A stretch of DNA of 64,000 nt from JASGDB01 sp049841315 (GCA_049841315.1 JASGDB010000121.1:1-64000); one strand, 5' to 3'; shown: positions 41,838 through 51,087, numbered from the stretch's first letter. Notes: generated from the letters alone by a model not told the origin. Program-made: numbers and translations.

Positions 41838-42227
41838 ATGAGAAATTTTCAGCTTATCGGAGTTATTTTGGTAATAATCGGGAGTTTTCTTCCGCTCGTT
41901 CACATTCCCGTTATCGGAAACTGGAATTATTACAATATTGATGAATATCTGGCGGTTTTCTGCTGGATTTTATGTCTGCTTGCCCTCATCGGAATTGCAG
42001 GAAACAAATCGTTTCTGATAAAGGTTTCTGCGATATTGCTAATCATGCATTTTATTTTTACCATTATTGCGGTAAAATTCAAATCACTCGATTTTTTCAG
42101 TTTTCTTCCTTTTAATTCATGGAAAGAATTTGCCGCCGGAATGGTAAAGCTGAAATGGGGCTGGCTTCTGGAATTTTCGGGAGCAGGAATTTTGCTGTTT
42201 TCTAAAAAAAACATTGAAAAAATGTGA
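41838..42227 (+). CDS. small four-helix membrane protein, unknown
   Basis: 129 residues with hydrophobic segments at about 4-24, 37-53, 59-80 and 108-123, and short polar loops. No motif or family is recognised. It stands alone: repeat-poor AT-rich DNA precedes it, and 179 bases follow, containing TTTGCG-rich repetitive text (42280-42345) before the thiolase gene. Confidence 0.6.
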   Translation: MRNFQLIGVILVIIGSFLPLVHIPVIGNWNYYNIDEYLAVFCWILCLLALIGIAGNKSFLIKVSAILLIMHFIFTIIAVKFKSLDFFSFLPFNSWKEFAAGMVKLKWGWLLEFSGAGILLFSKKNIEKM

Positions 42228-42406
42228 TTATCTGTAATTTATCATTATGAGAAAATTTCTGAAAACCTTGCTAAGTGTAGCGCCTTTGCGGACGAAAAAT
42301 ATTTCCAATCATTTAAAAAAAACCTTTGCGAAATCTTTGCGTTAAAATAAGCATTATGAGAAATAATCGTATATTCAAAAAAATTAAAAATTAAAATTAT
42401 AAAGAA

Positions 42407-43585
42407 ATGAAAGAAGTATTCATCGTATCGGCAGTGCGTACGCCAATGGGAAGTTTCATGGGAAGCCTTTCCACTGTTCCAGCACCGAAACTGGGCGCAG
42501 CAGCCGTAAAAGGAGCTTTAGACAAAATCAATCTTAATCCTGAAGAAGTTCAGGAAATTTATATGGGAAACGTTCTCCAGGCAGGTGAGGGGCAGTCTCC
42601 GGCACGTCAGGCAGCACTTGGAGCAGGGCTTTCAATCAATATTTCAGCCACAACAATTAATAAAGTCTGTTCATCAGGAATGAAAGCGGTAATGATGGCT
42701 GCACAGGCTGTAAAATGCGGTGATGCAGACGTTATCGCAGCCGGAGGAATGGAAAATATGTCGCTCGTTCCTCATTATTACAATGCAAGGTTAGGAGCAA
42801 AATTGGGAGATGTGAAAATGCAGGACGGATTAATTCTGGACGGACTTACCGATGTTTACAGTAACGTTCACATGGGAGTTTGTGCAGAAAAATGCGCCAC
42901 AGACCATGAAATCAGCAGGGAAGAGCAGGACGCTTTCGCCGTAGAATCCTACAAACGTGCGGCAAAAGCATGGAGCGAAGGAAAATTCAAAGATGAAGTT
43001 GTTCCGGTAGAAATCCCTCAGAGGAAAGGAGAACCCGTTATTTTCAGCGAAGATGAAGAATACAAAAATGTCAATTTCGACAAAATTTCAACATTACCGA
43101 CAGTTTTCAAAAAGGATAACGGAACGGTTACGGCAGCCAACGCCTCCACATTAAATGACGGAGCATCCGCACTGATTCTGGTTTCCAAAGAAAAAATGGA
43201 AGAACTGGGATTGAAACCTTTAGCCAGAATTGTTTCCTACTCAGATGCCGCTCACGAACCGGAAAACTTTACCACAGCACCCTCAAAAGCACTTCCGAAA
43301 GCACTGAAAAAAGCAGGTTTGGAACTTTCCGACATCGATTTTTTTGAATTAAATGAAGCGTTTTCGGTTGTAAGTTTGGCAAACAATAAAATTTTAGGAT
43401 TAGATGCTTCAAAAGTAAATGTCAACGGAGGAGCGGTAGCACTGGGACATCCGCTCGGAAGTTCGGGTTGCAGAATTATCGTTACCTTAATCAATGTCCT
43501 CAAGCAGAACAACGGAAAATACGGTGCTGCCGCAATCTGCAACGGCGGAGGCGGCGCAAGTGCGATTGTCATCGAGAATTTGTAA
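42407..43585 (+). CDS. atoB: acetyl-CoA C-acetyltransferase (thiolase)
   Basis: 392 residues. Catalytic Cys88 in NKVCSSGMKAVMMAAQ; the His of NEAFS and the second Cys in ICNGGGGASA complete the triad; GGAVALGHPLGSSGCRI is the thiolase signature. Condenses or cleaves acetoacetyl-CoA, so it works metabolically with the scoAB CoA-transferase (17757-19307). Degradative versus biosynthetic direction cannot be told from sequence. Confidence 0.95.
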   Translation: MKEVFIVSAVRTPMGSFMGSLSTVPAPKLGAAAVKGALDKINLNPEEVQEIYMGNVLQAGEGQSPARQAALGAGLSINISATTINKVCSSGMKAVMMAAQAVKCGDADVIAAGGMENMSLVPHYYNARLGAKLGDVKMQDGLILDGLTDVYSNVHMGVCAEKCATDHEISREEQDAFAVESYKRAAKAWSEGKFKDEVVPVEIPQRKGEPVIFSEDEEYKNVNFDKISTLPTVFKKDNGTVTAANASTLNDGASALILVSKEKMEELGLKPLARIVSYSDAAHEPENFTTAPSKALPKALKKAGLELSDIDFFELNEAFSVVSLANNKILGLDASKVNVNGGAVALGHPLGSSGCRIIVTLINVLKQNNGKYGAAAICNGGGGASAIVIENL

Positions 43586-43610
43586 CATTTAAACAGATTT
43601 AAATCAAATA

Positions 43611-43648
43611 AAAACCATTAATTAATCATTTTATTTAATGGTTTTTTT
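43611..43648 (+). terminator. thiolase terminator overlapping the MFS promoter
   Basis: AAAACCATTAA (43611-43621), 13-base loop, TTAATGGTTTT (43635-43645), then TTT. The T run flows directly into TATTTTTG (43648-43655), the -7 box of the next gene. Confidence 0.8.
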
Positions 43649-43655
43649 ATTTTTG
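43648..43655 (+). promoter_or_regulatory. -7 box for the MFS transporter
   Basis: TATTTTTG ends 18 bases before the ATG at 43674 and begins in the T run of the thiolase terminator. It excludes the earlier in-frame ATG at 43638 as the likely start. Confidence 0.5.
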
Positions 43656-43673
43656 TCCAAATTATTATTTCCA

Positions 43674-45161
43674 ATGTCAGAAATAGAAAAAACAGTTTCA
43701 GAAAACTCGATTAAGAACAACCCGAAAATAATGCGCGCCTGGGCGTTTTACGATTGGGCAAATTCGGTTTATTCGCTGGTGATTACCTCCACGATTTTCC
43801 CGATTTATTACACGATTCTCACGACGGCTTACAACAAAAAAGAATTTGTGGAGGCGGCAGGAGAAGTACAGGAAATCCCTGTGCGGAATATGATAAAAAT
43901 CTTCGGGGAGAATTACGAACCCGATGCGGTTCTGAGTTTTTCTTACGCCATTTCGTTCCTGTTGGTGGTTTTGCTTTCGCCGTTTCTTTCGTCATTGGCA
44001 GACACGATTGGGAACAAAAAATCGTTTCTTCAATTTTTCTGTTACTTGGGAGCAACGTCTTGTATGGGATTGGCGATGTTTACGGGAATGAACAATATTT
44101 TTCTCGGGCTTTTGTTCAGTATTACGGCGAGTGTCGGATTCTGGGGAAGTCTGGTGTTTTACAATTCGTTTTTGCCGGATATTGCAACGCCGGACAAGCA
44201 GGACGAATTGTCTTCAAAAGGCTATATCTATGGCTATGTCGGCTCGGTTGTGCTGCTTGTCATTTGTCTTTTTTTAATTAAAGGAATTACCGAAAATCCC
44301 GACACGCAAAGCAAATTGATTAGAATTACATTTTTGCTGACCGGAGCCTGGTGGTTCGGTTTTTCGCAATACACTTTCAAACATCTGCCGCAATTCGGGA
44401 ATGTGAAAGACAAACTGCCGAAAGATTTGGTGCTGCTGAATTACAAAAATATTTTCAAAAAACACGAAGAACAGGGCGGTTTTTGGGAAGTTCTGAAAGA
44501 TAATATCAGTTTTTATATCGATATTGCGAAAGAGAGTTTCAGAGAATTGTTCAGAGTCGGAAAAAACCTTTTCGGGGACAAAAATCTAAAATTTTTCTTG
44601 TCGGGTTTTTTCTTTTATTCCGTAGGAATGCAGACGATTTTTCTGATGGCAGTTCCTTTCGGAAGCACGGTTGTTTTCCCAAAAAACGATGACAAATCCA
44701 AGTTGATAATTGTGGTTTTGGTGATTCAGATTATTGCGATTTTCGGGGCGTTTTTGTTTTCCAGACTTTCCAAAAAAATCGGGAACAAAAACGTGATTAC
44801 AATTTCCGTAATTATTTGGGTCATCTGCTGTTTATCAGCATTTTCTCTGAATAATGAGAATCCGAATCTGCAATATCAATTCTACGGATTGGCCGGATTA
44901 ATCGGTTTGGTAATGGGCGGTTTGCAGGCGATGTCTCGTTCTACCTACTCCAAACTTTTGCCGGAAGATTCTATGGAAAATACCACGTTTTTCAGTTTTT
45001 ATGATGTTCTGGAAAAAATAGCGATTATCTGCGGAATGTTGATTTTCAGTGTGTTTATTCAGAAATTCGGGAATATGCAATACGCATTTATTGCGATGTC
45101 GGCGTTTTTCGTTGCCGGCGCAATTCTGATTCGTTTTGTAAAAGCCAAAATCGGGAAATGA
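43674..45161 (+). CDS. UMF1/Atg22-like MFS transporter
   Basis: 495 residues from ATG 43674. The family signature near the start is MRAWAFYDWANSVYSLVITS; 12 hydrophobic segments; FLPDIATPDKQDELSSKGYI YGYVGS is the conserved middle block, and GLIGLVMGGLQAMSRSTYSK LLPED the late one. Related to vacuolar amino acid effluxers of the Atg22 family; the bacterial substrate is unknown. Separate transcription unit. Confidence 0.9.
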   Translation: MSEIEKTVSENSIKNNPKIMRAWAFYDWANSVYSLVITSTIFPIYYTILTTAYNKKEFVEAAGEVQEIPVRNMIKIFGENYEPDAVLSFSYAISFLLVVLLSPFLSSLADTIGNKKSFLQFFCYLGATSCMGLAMFTGMNNIFLGLLFSITASVGFWGSLVFYNSFLPDIATPDKQDELSSKGYIYGYVGSVVLLVICLFLIKGITENPDTQSKLIRITFLLTGAWWFGFSQYTFKHLPQFGNVKDKLPKDLVLLNYKNIFKKHEEQGGFWEVLKDNISFYIDIAKESFRELFRVGKNLFGDKNLKFFLSGFFFYSVGMQTIFLMAVPFGSTVVFPKNDDKSKLIIVVLVIQIIAIFGAFLFSRLSKKIGNKNVITISVIIWVICCLSAFSLNNENPNLQYQFYGLAGLIGLVMGGLQAMSRSTYSKLLPEDSMENTTFFSFYDVLEKIAIICGMLIFSVFIQKFGNMQYAFIAMSAFFVAGAILIRFVKAKIGK

Positions 45162-45215
45162 TTTTTACGGAATTTTCAAAAAAAACCAAACCTCGCAGCC
45201 TAAAAAACTAAATTT

Positions 45216-45245
45216 TAAAATGCAGATTTCTATAATCTGCATTTT
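45216..45245 (+). terminator. terminator after the MFS transporter
   Basis: AAAATGCAGAT, loop TTCTATA, ATCTGCATTTT: a perfect 11-bp stem with T run. It lies only 25 bases before the next start. Confidence 0.85.
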
Positions 45246-45271
45246 TGTATTTTTACTTATTCAATAAAAAC

Positions 45272-46345
45272 TTGGAAAAACGTATTTTCGGCTACGATGT
45301 AATCCGTGCTACTGCCATTCTTTTGGTAATGGTTGGTCATACTTTGGGATATCTGTATTCCGGAACGTATTCTTTTTTTCTTTCGTTTCTGAGTGGTTTT
45401 TTAGGGGTAGAATTGTTTTTCGTTTTGAGCGGAGTGCTGATTGGGAAACTTTTAATTGATGTTTTCAACTCGCAGAATATCAATAAAAATCTGAAAAATT
45501 TCCTGATTCGGAGGTGGTTTCGGACTCTGCCGATGTATTTCATAATGCTTTTGGTGTATTGGTTTGGAAATCAGTTTTTTGATTCAGTTAAAAATAATGA
45601 TGTCGCTCTTTGGAAATATTTCTTTTTTATTCAGAATTTTTTCGGAGTTCAGCCGACATTTTTCGGAGTTTCGTGGAGTTTGAGCGTGGAAGAATGGTTT
45701 TACGTTTTGTTTCCTTTGGTTTTGTTCATTATTAAAAAAGCACAACCGTCAATTTCTGTAAAATCGCTTTTCGGAATCGGGATTTTCACGTTTTTGGCTT
45801 ATTTTCTTTTAATGAGGTTTCTGGCTTTTCAGGAATATGATTTTAGTTTTTATGAAGGAGTCCGCAAGATTGCATTTTTCCGTTTGGATTCCATTGCTTT
45901 CGGGATTCTGGCGGCTTTCGGATTTGAGTTTTTTAATGAAAAAATAAGAGCAAATAAATACCTTTTTTTACTGACAGGATTTGTATTAATTATTGTCAAT
46001 CAATATATTATATTTCGGGATAATTACTCCAATATTTTTTATTTTAATACGCTGTATTACAATGTTTTAGGTATTGGTTTAATGATGATTTTTCCGTTTT
46101 TTAAAGAGGTAAAAAGCCAGAAGAATTTCGTTTCAAAAGGCATTACTTTTATCAGCAAAATTTCTTATTCTTTATATCTCATTCACTGGCTGGTTTTTAG
46201 ATTTCTTGAATTGTCTTATTTTTCCAGTATTCCGAATTCTGTGAAATTTGTTCTGTTCTTTTTGATTTCCTTTGCAGCAGCCGGTTTTACATATTATTTC
46301 ATAGAAAAACCGGTGATGAAATTTCGGGACAGGATTGCTTCGTGA
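45272..46345 (+). CDS. acyltransferase 3 family membrane protein
   Basis: About 357 residues, roughly ten membrane segments. FGYDVIRATAILLVMVGHTLGY contains the conserved His of the OafA/NolL/WecH family, and SWSLSVEEWFYVLFPLVLF the second hallmark (S-x-E-E-W). These enzymes O-acylate surface sugars or exopolysaccharide. No ATG is available; I place the start at TTG 45272 (LEKRIFGYD), while TTG 45245 is possible but overlaps the preceding terminator. Substrate unknown. Confidence 0.85.
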   Translation: MEKRIFGYDVIRATAILLVMVGHTLGYLYSGTYSFFLSFLSGFLGVELFFVLSGVLIGKLLIDVFNSQNINKNLKNFLIRRWFRTLPMYFIMLLVYWFGNQFFDSVKNNDVALWKYFFFIQNFFGVQPTFFGVSWSLSVEEWFYVLFPLVLFIIKKAQPSISVKSLFGIGIFTFLAYFLLMRFLAFQEYDFSFYEGVRKIAFFRLDSIAFGILAAFGFEFFNEKIRANKYLFLLTGFVLIIVNQYIIFRDNYSNIFYFNTLYYNVLGIGLMMIFPFFKEVKSQKNFVSKGITFISKISYSLYLIHWLVFRFLELSYFSSIPNSVKFVLFFLISFAAAGFTYYFIEKPVMKFRDRIAS

Positions 46346-46386
46346 GGGGAAATACTTTTAAAAATAGGAGCAAAAAATTAAAATTG

Positions 46387-46394
46387 TAAATTTG
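46387..46394 (+). promoter_or_regulatory. -7 box for the Dam-type methylase
   Basis: TAAATTTG ends 27 bases before the ATG at 46422 and contains the in-frame TTG at 46392, which is thus rejected as start. Confidence 0.45.
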
Positions 46395-46421
46395 AATCGT
46401 AACATTTGGAAACAGAGAAGA

Positions 46422-47321
46422 ATGATAAGTGATAAAAGAGCAAAACCGTTTTTGAAATGGGCAGGCGGAAAAACCCAGCTCATCAATGATATAAAAAAAA
46501 CATTGCCGGAAGATTTGGGTAATTCTCATTTTACTTATGTTGAGCCGTTTGCGGGAAGTGGTGCTGTGCTTTTTTGGATTTTAAACAATTTTTCAAACTT
46601 AAAGAAAGCGATTATCAATGATATAAATGAAGATTTGATAAATACATACAAAACCATCGCTTCAAAACCCAGCGAACTTATTTCTGTTCTTGAAATTTTG
46701 CAAAATGAATTTTATTCATTGGAAAAAAATGAAAAAATGAAAAAAGAATATTATTACCAAAAAAGAGCTTTGTTCAATTCCCGGAAAGAAGATGTAACTA
46801 TACAATCCGCACTATTCATTTTTCTGAACAAAACTTGTTTTAATGGGCTGTATCGTGTCAATCGCAAGAATGAGTTTAATGTTCCAATGGGAAGCTATAA
46901 AAAGCCGATGATTTGTGATAAAGACAATATTTTAGCCGTTAGTGAAGCGTTGCAAAAAGTGGAAATTCTTTGCGGAGATTTTGAACAAACATTGGAATAT
47001 ACGGATGGAAATTCTTTGTTTTATATCGATCCGCCTTACAAACCTTTGAGTGAAACTTCGAGTTTTAATTCTTATGCCAAATACGAATTTAACGACAATG
47101 AACAAATTCGGCTGAGAGATTTTTGTACACGGCTTGACGAATTAAATCATACCTGGATATTGAGCAATTCCGATGTGAAAGGAAAAAATATTGAGGATAA
47201 TTTTTTTGATGATTTATATTCAGATTTCAATATTCAGCGGGTTGAAGCAAAACGAAGCATTAATTCCAACCCCGGAAAAAGAGGGAAGTTAACAGAATTA
47301 TTAATAACAAATCGGGTTTAG
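46422..47321 (+). CDS. Dam-family adenine-N6 DNA methyltransferase, orphan
   Basis: 299 residues from ATG 46422. Alpha-class N6-adenine methylase motifs in order: FLKWAGGK (10-17), YVEPFAGSGAVLFWILNN, and the catalytic DPPY (203-206), followed by FNDNEQIRLRDFCTRL and SKRGKLTELLITN-like ending (NPGKRGKLTELLI). It resembles M.DpnIIA/MboI-type enzymes, which methylate GATC. No restriction gene lies beside it, so it looks solitary. GATC specificity is a family inference. Confidence 0.9.
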   Translation: MISDKRAKPFLKWAGGKTQLINDIKKTLPEDLGNSHFTYVEPFAGSGAVLFWILNNFSNLKKAIINDINEDLINTYKTIASKPSELISVLEILQNEFYSLEKNEKMKKEYYYQKRALFNSRKEDVTIQSALFIFLNKTCFNGLYRVNRKNEFNVPMGSYKKPMICDKDNILAVSEALQKVEILCGDFEQTLEYTDGNSLFYIDPPYKPLSETSSFNSYAKYEFNDNEQIRLRDFCTRLDELNHTWILSNSDVKGKNIEDNFFDDLYSDFNIQRVEAKRSINSNPGKRGKLTELLITNRV

Positions 47322-47452
47322 AATCATTAATAACGAAAAGCACCAAAAAAAACAGAAATTTTCGTGTCTTTTGTGCTTTTCGTGGCTGTTTAGAATGGTT
47401 TTTAATTTTGCCGTTTACTAACTATTGATATCGAAAAAGACAATACAACAAA

Positions 47453-47487
47453 CCCCCTTTCAGAACATCCTGAAAAGGGGCTTTTAT
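47453..47487. terminator. terminator between the Dam-type gene and frr
   Basis: CCCCTTTCAG (47454-47463), loop AACATC, CTGAAAAGGGG (one bulged A), then CTTTTATTT. It lies in a convergent gap and may work on both strands. Between 47322 and 47450 there is loosely repetitive TTTTCGTGTCTTTTGTGCTT text. Confidence 0.75.
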
Positions 47488-47506
47488 TTCAATTAAAGCA
47501 AAAAAA

Positions 47507-48061
47507 TTATACTTTCATAATATCCGCTTCTTTCGCTTTCACGTGTTCATCGATGTTTTTCACATATTTATCGGTAAGCTCCTGAATATCGGCTTCTACT
47601 GTTTTTACCAAATCTTCGGAAACGCCTTCCAATTTTTTAAGGTCTTTCATGCCTTCCTGACGGGCGTTGCGTATGGTTACTTTTGTGTGTTCTCCTTCGG
47701 CTTTTGCCTGTTTGCAGAGTTCGCGTCTTCTCTCTTCCGTAAGCGGCGGAACACTCAGTATAATGGTATCGCCATTGTTATTCGGTGCAAAACCCAAATT
47801 GGAATTGATGATGGCTTTCTCAATCGCTCCGATGGCAGTTCTGTCCCATGGCTGAATAGAAATAGTCATCGCATCCGGAACGGAAACATTCGCTACCTGA
47901 TTCAGCGGAGTAGGAGCGCCGTAATATTCTACTACAACATCCTGAACCATTGCCGTGGAGGCTCTTCCTGCTCTGATTTTCTGAAAAGCATGGTCAAGGT
48001 GCTTGATAGCGGCATCCATTTCCTGTTTTACTGTTTCTACGATAAGCTCTAATTCTTCCAT
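47507..48061 (-). CDS. frr: ribosome recycling factor
   Basis: 184 residues, the canonical length. MDAAIKHLDHAFQKIRAGRA and the conserved RKELCKQAKAE-like helix (EERRRELCKQAKAEGEHTKV) followed by IRNARQEGMKDLKK identify RRF, which splits post-termination ribosomes with EF-G. Second gene of a pyrH-frr operon, 33 bases downstream of pyrH, a widely conserved order. Confidence 0.97.
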   Translation of the reverse strand: MEELELIVETVKQEMDAAIKHLDHAFQKIRAGRASTAMVQDVVVEYYGAPTPLNQVANVSVPDAMTISIQPWDRTAIGAIEKAIINSNLGFAPNNNGDTIILSVPPLTEERRRELCKQAKAEGEHTKVTIRNARQEGMKDLKKLEGVSEDLVKTVEADIQELTDKYVKNIDEHVKAKEADIMKV

Positions 48062-48094
48062 AACGTATTATTTATTAGTGATGAGTGATGTTTT

Positions 48095-48802
48095 TTATAA
48101 ATCAACAAGAGTTCCGATAGGTTCTCCTTCCACGAGTTTCAGCAGATTGTCTTTTTTATTCATATCGAAAACGATAATCGGCAGTTTGTTTTCGTGGCTG
48201 AGGGTGAAAGCCGTCATATCCATTACTTTTAAATCTTTTTCAAAAACTTCATCGAAAGTAAGGGAATTGAATTTCACGGCGTTTTCATTTTTTTCAGGGT
48301 CGCTGTCGTAGATTCCGTCTACTCTCGTTCCTTTCAGGATAACATCGGCTCCGATTTCAATGGCTCTCAGTGTTGCGGCTGTATCGGTTGTAAAATAAGG
48401 ATTTCCCGTTCCTGCACCGAAAATTACAACTCTTCCTTTTTCCAGATGGCGAACGGCTCTCCTTTTGATGAATGGTTCAGCCACTTTATCCATTTCAATG
48501 GCGGATTGGAGGCGGGTTTTGATTCCTGCATCTTCCAAAGCTCCCTGCAATGCCATTCCGTTGATTACGGTAGCGAGCATTCCCATATAATCTCCCTGAA
48601 CTCTGTCCATTCCTTTGGCAGCTCCGGCAAGACCCCGGAAAATATTTCCTCCTCCGATAACGATGGCTATCTCACAGCCCTTGTCTACCACTTTCTTTAT
48701 TTCATCGGCATATTCTTTCAGTCGGTCGTTGTCGATTCCGTACTGTCGGTTTCCCATTAATGCTTCTCCGCTCAGTTTTAGGAGGATTCTTTTATATTTC
48801 AT
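48095..48802 (-). CDS. pyrH: UMP kinase
   Basis: 235 residues, hexameric amino-acid-kinase-fold enzyme phosphorylating UMP to UDP. Starts [28 protein letters not shown] is the nucleotide loop; [24 protein letters not shown] and [16 protein letters not shown] are family blocks. First gene of the pyrH-frr operon. A -7 box lies 88 bases upstream. Confidence 0.97.
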   Translation of the reverse strand: MKYKRILLKLSGEALMGNRQYGIDNDRLKEYADEIKKVVDKGCEIAIVIGGGNIFRGLAGAAKGMDRVQGDYMGMLATVINGMALQGALEDAGIKTRLQSAIEMDKVAEPFIKRRAVRHLEKGRVVIFGAGTGNPYFTTDTAATLRAIEIGADVILKGTRVDGIYDSDPEKNENAVKFNSLTFDEVFEKDLKVMDMTAFTLSHENKLPIIVFDMNKKDNLLKLVEGEPIGTLVDL

Positions 48803-48870
48803 TTTACTTTTAATTTTTATAGCAGTCTGCGAAACCTTTCACCATACCTATTTTTAATGCTGTCGGTCTC

Positions 48871-48897
48871 GTAAAAATTTTTACCGGTGCAAATATA
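48871..48897 (-). promoter_or_regulatory. pyrH promoter with palindrome at the start site
   Basis: TATATTTG on the minus strand (plus 48890-48897). Just downstream, about where transcription should begin, is the perfect 14-bp palindrome GTAAAAATTTTTAC (48871-48884). It could be an operator or a 5'-end hairpin. Confidence 0.45.
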
Positions 48898-48949
48898 AGG
48901 ATTAGCAAATAATTTCGTTAAAAGAAATAGATTCATGGGAATAAAAATT

Positions 48950-48978
48950 TTGTTCCCGTTCAAAAAAAATTATTTTTG
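48950..48978 (+). promoter_or_regulatory. porQ promoter (TTG -33, TATTTTTG -7)
   Basis: TTG (48950-48952, in TTTTG), 18-base spacer, TATTTTTG (48971-48978). Both boxes match the Bacteroidota consensus; one of the clearest promoters in the window. Confidence 0.7.
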
Positions 48979-48996
48979 CATACCCAAAGCTGAATT

Positions 48997-49995
48997 TTGA
49001 AGAAGTTTTTGAGTTTTTCATCGGTTTTATGTTTTCTGTTTTCCTCTGCGCAGGAAGGCACTTCGGTGTATCCGTTCCTCAATATTCCTGTATCCGCAAG
49101 GCAGACGGCTTTGGGAGGCGATGCGATTTCGGTAAGAGACCATGATGTGAGCTTTGCAGGCGTGAATCCTGCTTTGATGAATATAGAACAGGATATGATG
49201 CTTTCAGCAAATTACGCTTCTTATCTTGCAGATTCCAAATACGGAACAATCAGTTTTGTGAAAGACCTTCAGTACGGGCATCTTTTTTCTTTCAATGCAC
49301 GGTATATGGATTACGGAAAAATGCCGCGCACGGATGAAGCAGGAAATATTTCCGGAGATTTCAGTGCCATGGATGCCTCGTTAGGCATCGGGTATGCGTA
49401 TCAGTTTGAGGATGAATGGACGATTGGTGCAAATGTGAATCTCGTTTCATCCAAAATTGATTCTTATTCCTCAATGGCAGTTACAGCCAATGCCGGAGTA
49501 ACCTACCATTTTGAAAGAACGAGAGAAACCGTTTCGCTTCTTGCACGTAATTTCGGGTATCAAATCCAGCCTTATAACGGTGTTCGGGAAAATCTCCCTT
49601 TCCGTGTTGATTTGGGATATACCAGGATTCTTGATGAATTTCCGGTTGCTTTATCCATTACCGCCCACGATTTGCAGAAATTCAACATTTCACAGGAGTA
49701 TGACATCAATGGTCAGGAAGTCCGCTGGACGAGAAAACTGTTCGACCACCTTTCACTTGGTGCAGAAATTTTTCCCGAGCAGGCATTCAACATCAGATTG
49801 GGTTACAATGTGAAAAGAGGAAACGAACTTGCCGTGCTTGACCAAAGGAATTTTTCGGGAATCTCTGCCGGATTCGGGGTCAAAATTTCTTATTTCCGTT
49901 TCGATTATGCGCATGTACGCTATCATAACTCCTCGAATATGAACATGTTCGGGCTTACTATGGATTTGATTGAAATAAGCGGAAACAGAAGATAA
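48997..49995 (+). CDS. porQ: type IX secretion system protein PorQ
   Basis: 332 residues. Signal peptide (about 1-18) then the family start VYPFLNIPVSARQTALGGDA and an outer-membrane barrel (SVRDHDVSFAGVNPALMN through FRFDYAHVRYHNSSN). PorQ works with PorU, PorV and PorZ in the attachment complex that removes sorting domains from T9SS cargo such as the proteins at 37027 and 53179. The start is TTG at 48997; no ATG lies near, and the -7 box precedes it by 18 bases. Confidence 0.88.
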   Translation: MKKFLSFSSVLCFLFSSAQEGTSVYPFLNIPVSARQTALGGDAISVRDHDVSFAGVNPALMNIEQDMMLSANYASYLADSKYGTISFVKDLQYGHLFSFNARYMDYGKMPRTDEAGNISGDFSAMDASLGIGYAYQFEDEWTIGANVNLVSSKIDSYSSMAVTANAGVTYHFERTRETVSLLARNFGYQIQPYNGVRENLPFRVDLGYTRILDEFPVALSITAHDLQKFNISQEYDINGQEVRWTRKLFDHLSLGAEIFPEQAFNIRLGYNVKRGNELAVLDQRNFSGISAGFGVKISYFRFDYAHVRYHNSSNMNMFGLTMDLIEISGNRR

Positions 49996-50008
49996 AAGCC
50001 GTTGTTTT

Positions 50009-50878
50009 ATGAAAAAAAATCTCCTTTTCGTCTTCATTTTAATACATGGAGCGGTATTTGCTCAAGAGCAGAAAATTTTTAAAATCAAAAAATACCAAAC
50101 CGCCGTGCTTCCCGATTCCGTGAACGAAACTTCGGGACTGACTTTGTTTGGCGGCAGACTTTTTACTATAAATGACAGCGGAAATTTACCTGATATTTTT
50201 GAAATCGATAAAACCTCAGGAAAAATTCTGAACGTTTTTCAAACCAATACAAAAAATAAAGATTGGGAAGCCATTACCAACGACGGAACTTGCTTTTATG
50301 TAGGTGATTTTGGAAATAACCGAGGAACAAGAAACGATTTGGAAATCTATAAAATTCCTTTCGGAGTGAAGGACTCGGCTCAGATTATTTCATATTATTA
50401 TCCTGAGCAGAAAGAATTTATTTCTAAAAATATCAATACCGATTTCGATGCAGAAGCCATGATTTACCGTAACGGAAAATTACATATTTTCACGAAAGAA
50501 TGGGCTTCCAAAGCGGTTTCACATTATATCGTAAATCCTGAAATCACGGAAAAACAACCTGCTCTGAAAACGGAATCCTTCAAAACGGGATTTGTGGTAA
50601 CGGATACGGCTTATTTTGATGGAAAACTATATGTAGTAGGCTATACCAAAGGTGCAGAAGTTTTCATGATGATTTTTGAAGAATCCGATCCGGATGTTTT
50701 TTTTGAGAAAAACCCTGTGAAATATTGTATCGGAAGTTCTTTCAAAATAGGGCAGATTGAGGGAATTGCCGTGGATGAAGAGGGTATTTATATTTCCGGT
50801 GAAGCATTCCGTTCTCCATTGGGAGAAGTGAGGCAGAGCCTGTATTTTATTCCTCACAAAAAGCTGATTAAACGGTAA
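50009..50878 (+). CDS. secreted beta-propeller-like protein, unknown
   Basis: 289 residues with a signal peptide (MKKNLLFVFILIHGAVFAQ). The body has repeated four-strand phrases (TSGLTLFGGRLFTINDSGNL, WEAITNDGTCFYVGDFGNN, FDAEAMIYRNGKLHIFTKEW, IEGIAVDEEGIYISGEAF) like SdiA-regulated or phytase-like esterase propellers. The acidic E-A-I/E-A-M/E-G-I positions recur at the blade ends. It lies 13 bases after porQ and is probably co-transcribed; no sorting domain is visible, so a periplasmic location is likely. Function unknown. Confidence 0.72.
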   Translation: MKKNLLFVFILIHGAVFAQEQKIFKIKKYQTAVLPDSVNETSGLTLFGGRLFTINDSGNLPDIFEIDKTSGKILNVFQTNTKNKDWEAITNDGTCFYVGDFGNNRGTRNDLEIYKIPFGVKDSAQIISYYYPEQKEFISKNINTDFDAEAMIYRNGKLHIFTKEWASKAVSHYIVNPEITEKQPALKTESFKTGFVVTDTAYFDGKLYVVGYTKGAEVFMMIFEESDPDVFFEKNPVKYCIGSSFKIGQIEGIAVDEEGIYISGEAFRSPLGEVRQSLYFIPHKKLIKR

Positions 50879-50959
50879 TGAAATTTAAGTTTTATTGGTA
50901 AGTGATTCTGCAAAATTCTTTTGTTGTAAAAAATCGTGTCATTTTCAGAAAATTTTTCG

Positions 50960-51087
50960 TACTTTTGCACCGCTTTTTGCGGGTAAGATTTGAAAAGGCA
51001 AACAATTAATAATGAACATCTTCCGTATTTTTTAGTCCGCAGGCTTCAAATCATTAAAAAAGAAGGAATACAAATTTTATTTAGAAA
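50960..51087 (+). promoter_or_regulatory. rpsA promoter box and long leader
   Basis: TACTTTTG (50960-50967) is a good -7 box 120 bases before rpsA. The leader opens with ACCGC TTTTT GCGGGT, a short hairpin, then AG-rich unstructured DNA. Long rpsA leaders are sites of S1 autoregulation in other bacteria; that it happens here is inference. Confidence 0.5.

Noticed and set aside
43754..44281. 175-residue frame within the MFS gene
   Set aside because: Alternative-frame reading of a clear membrane transporter; no membrane segments or motif of its own.
47322..47450. Insertion sequence remnant after the Dam-type gene
   Set aside because: The TTTTCGTGTCTTTTGTGCTT text is loosely repetitive without terminal inverted repeats or transposase fragments.
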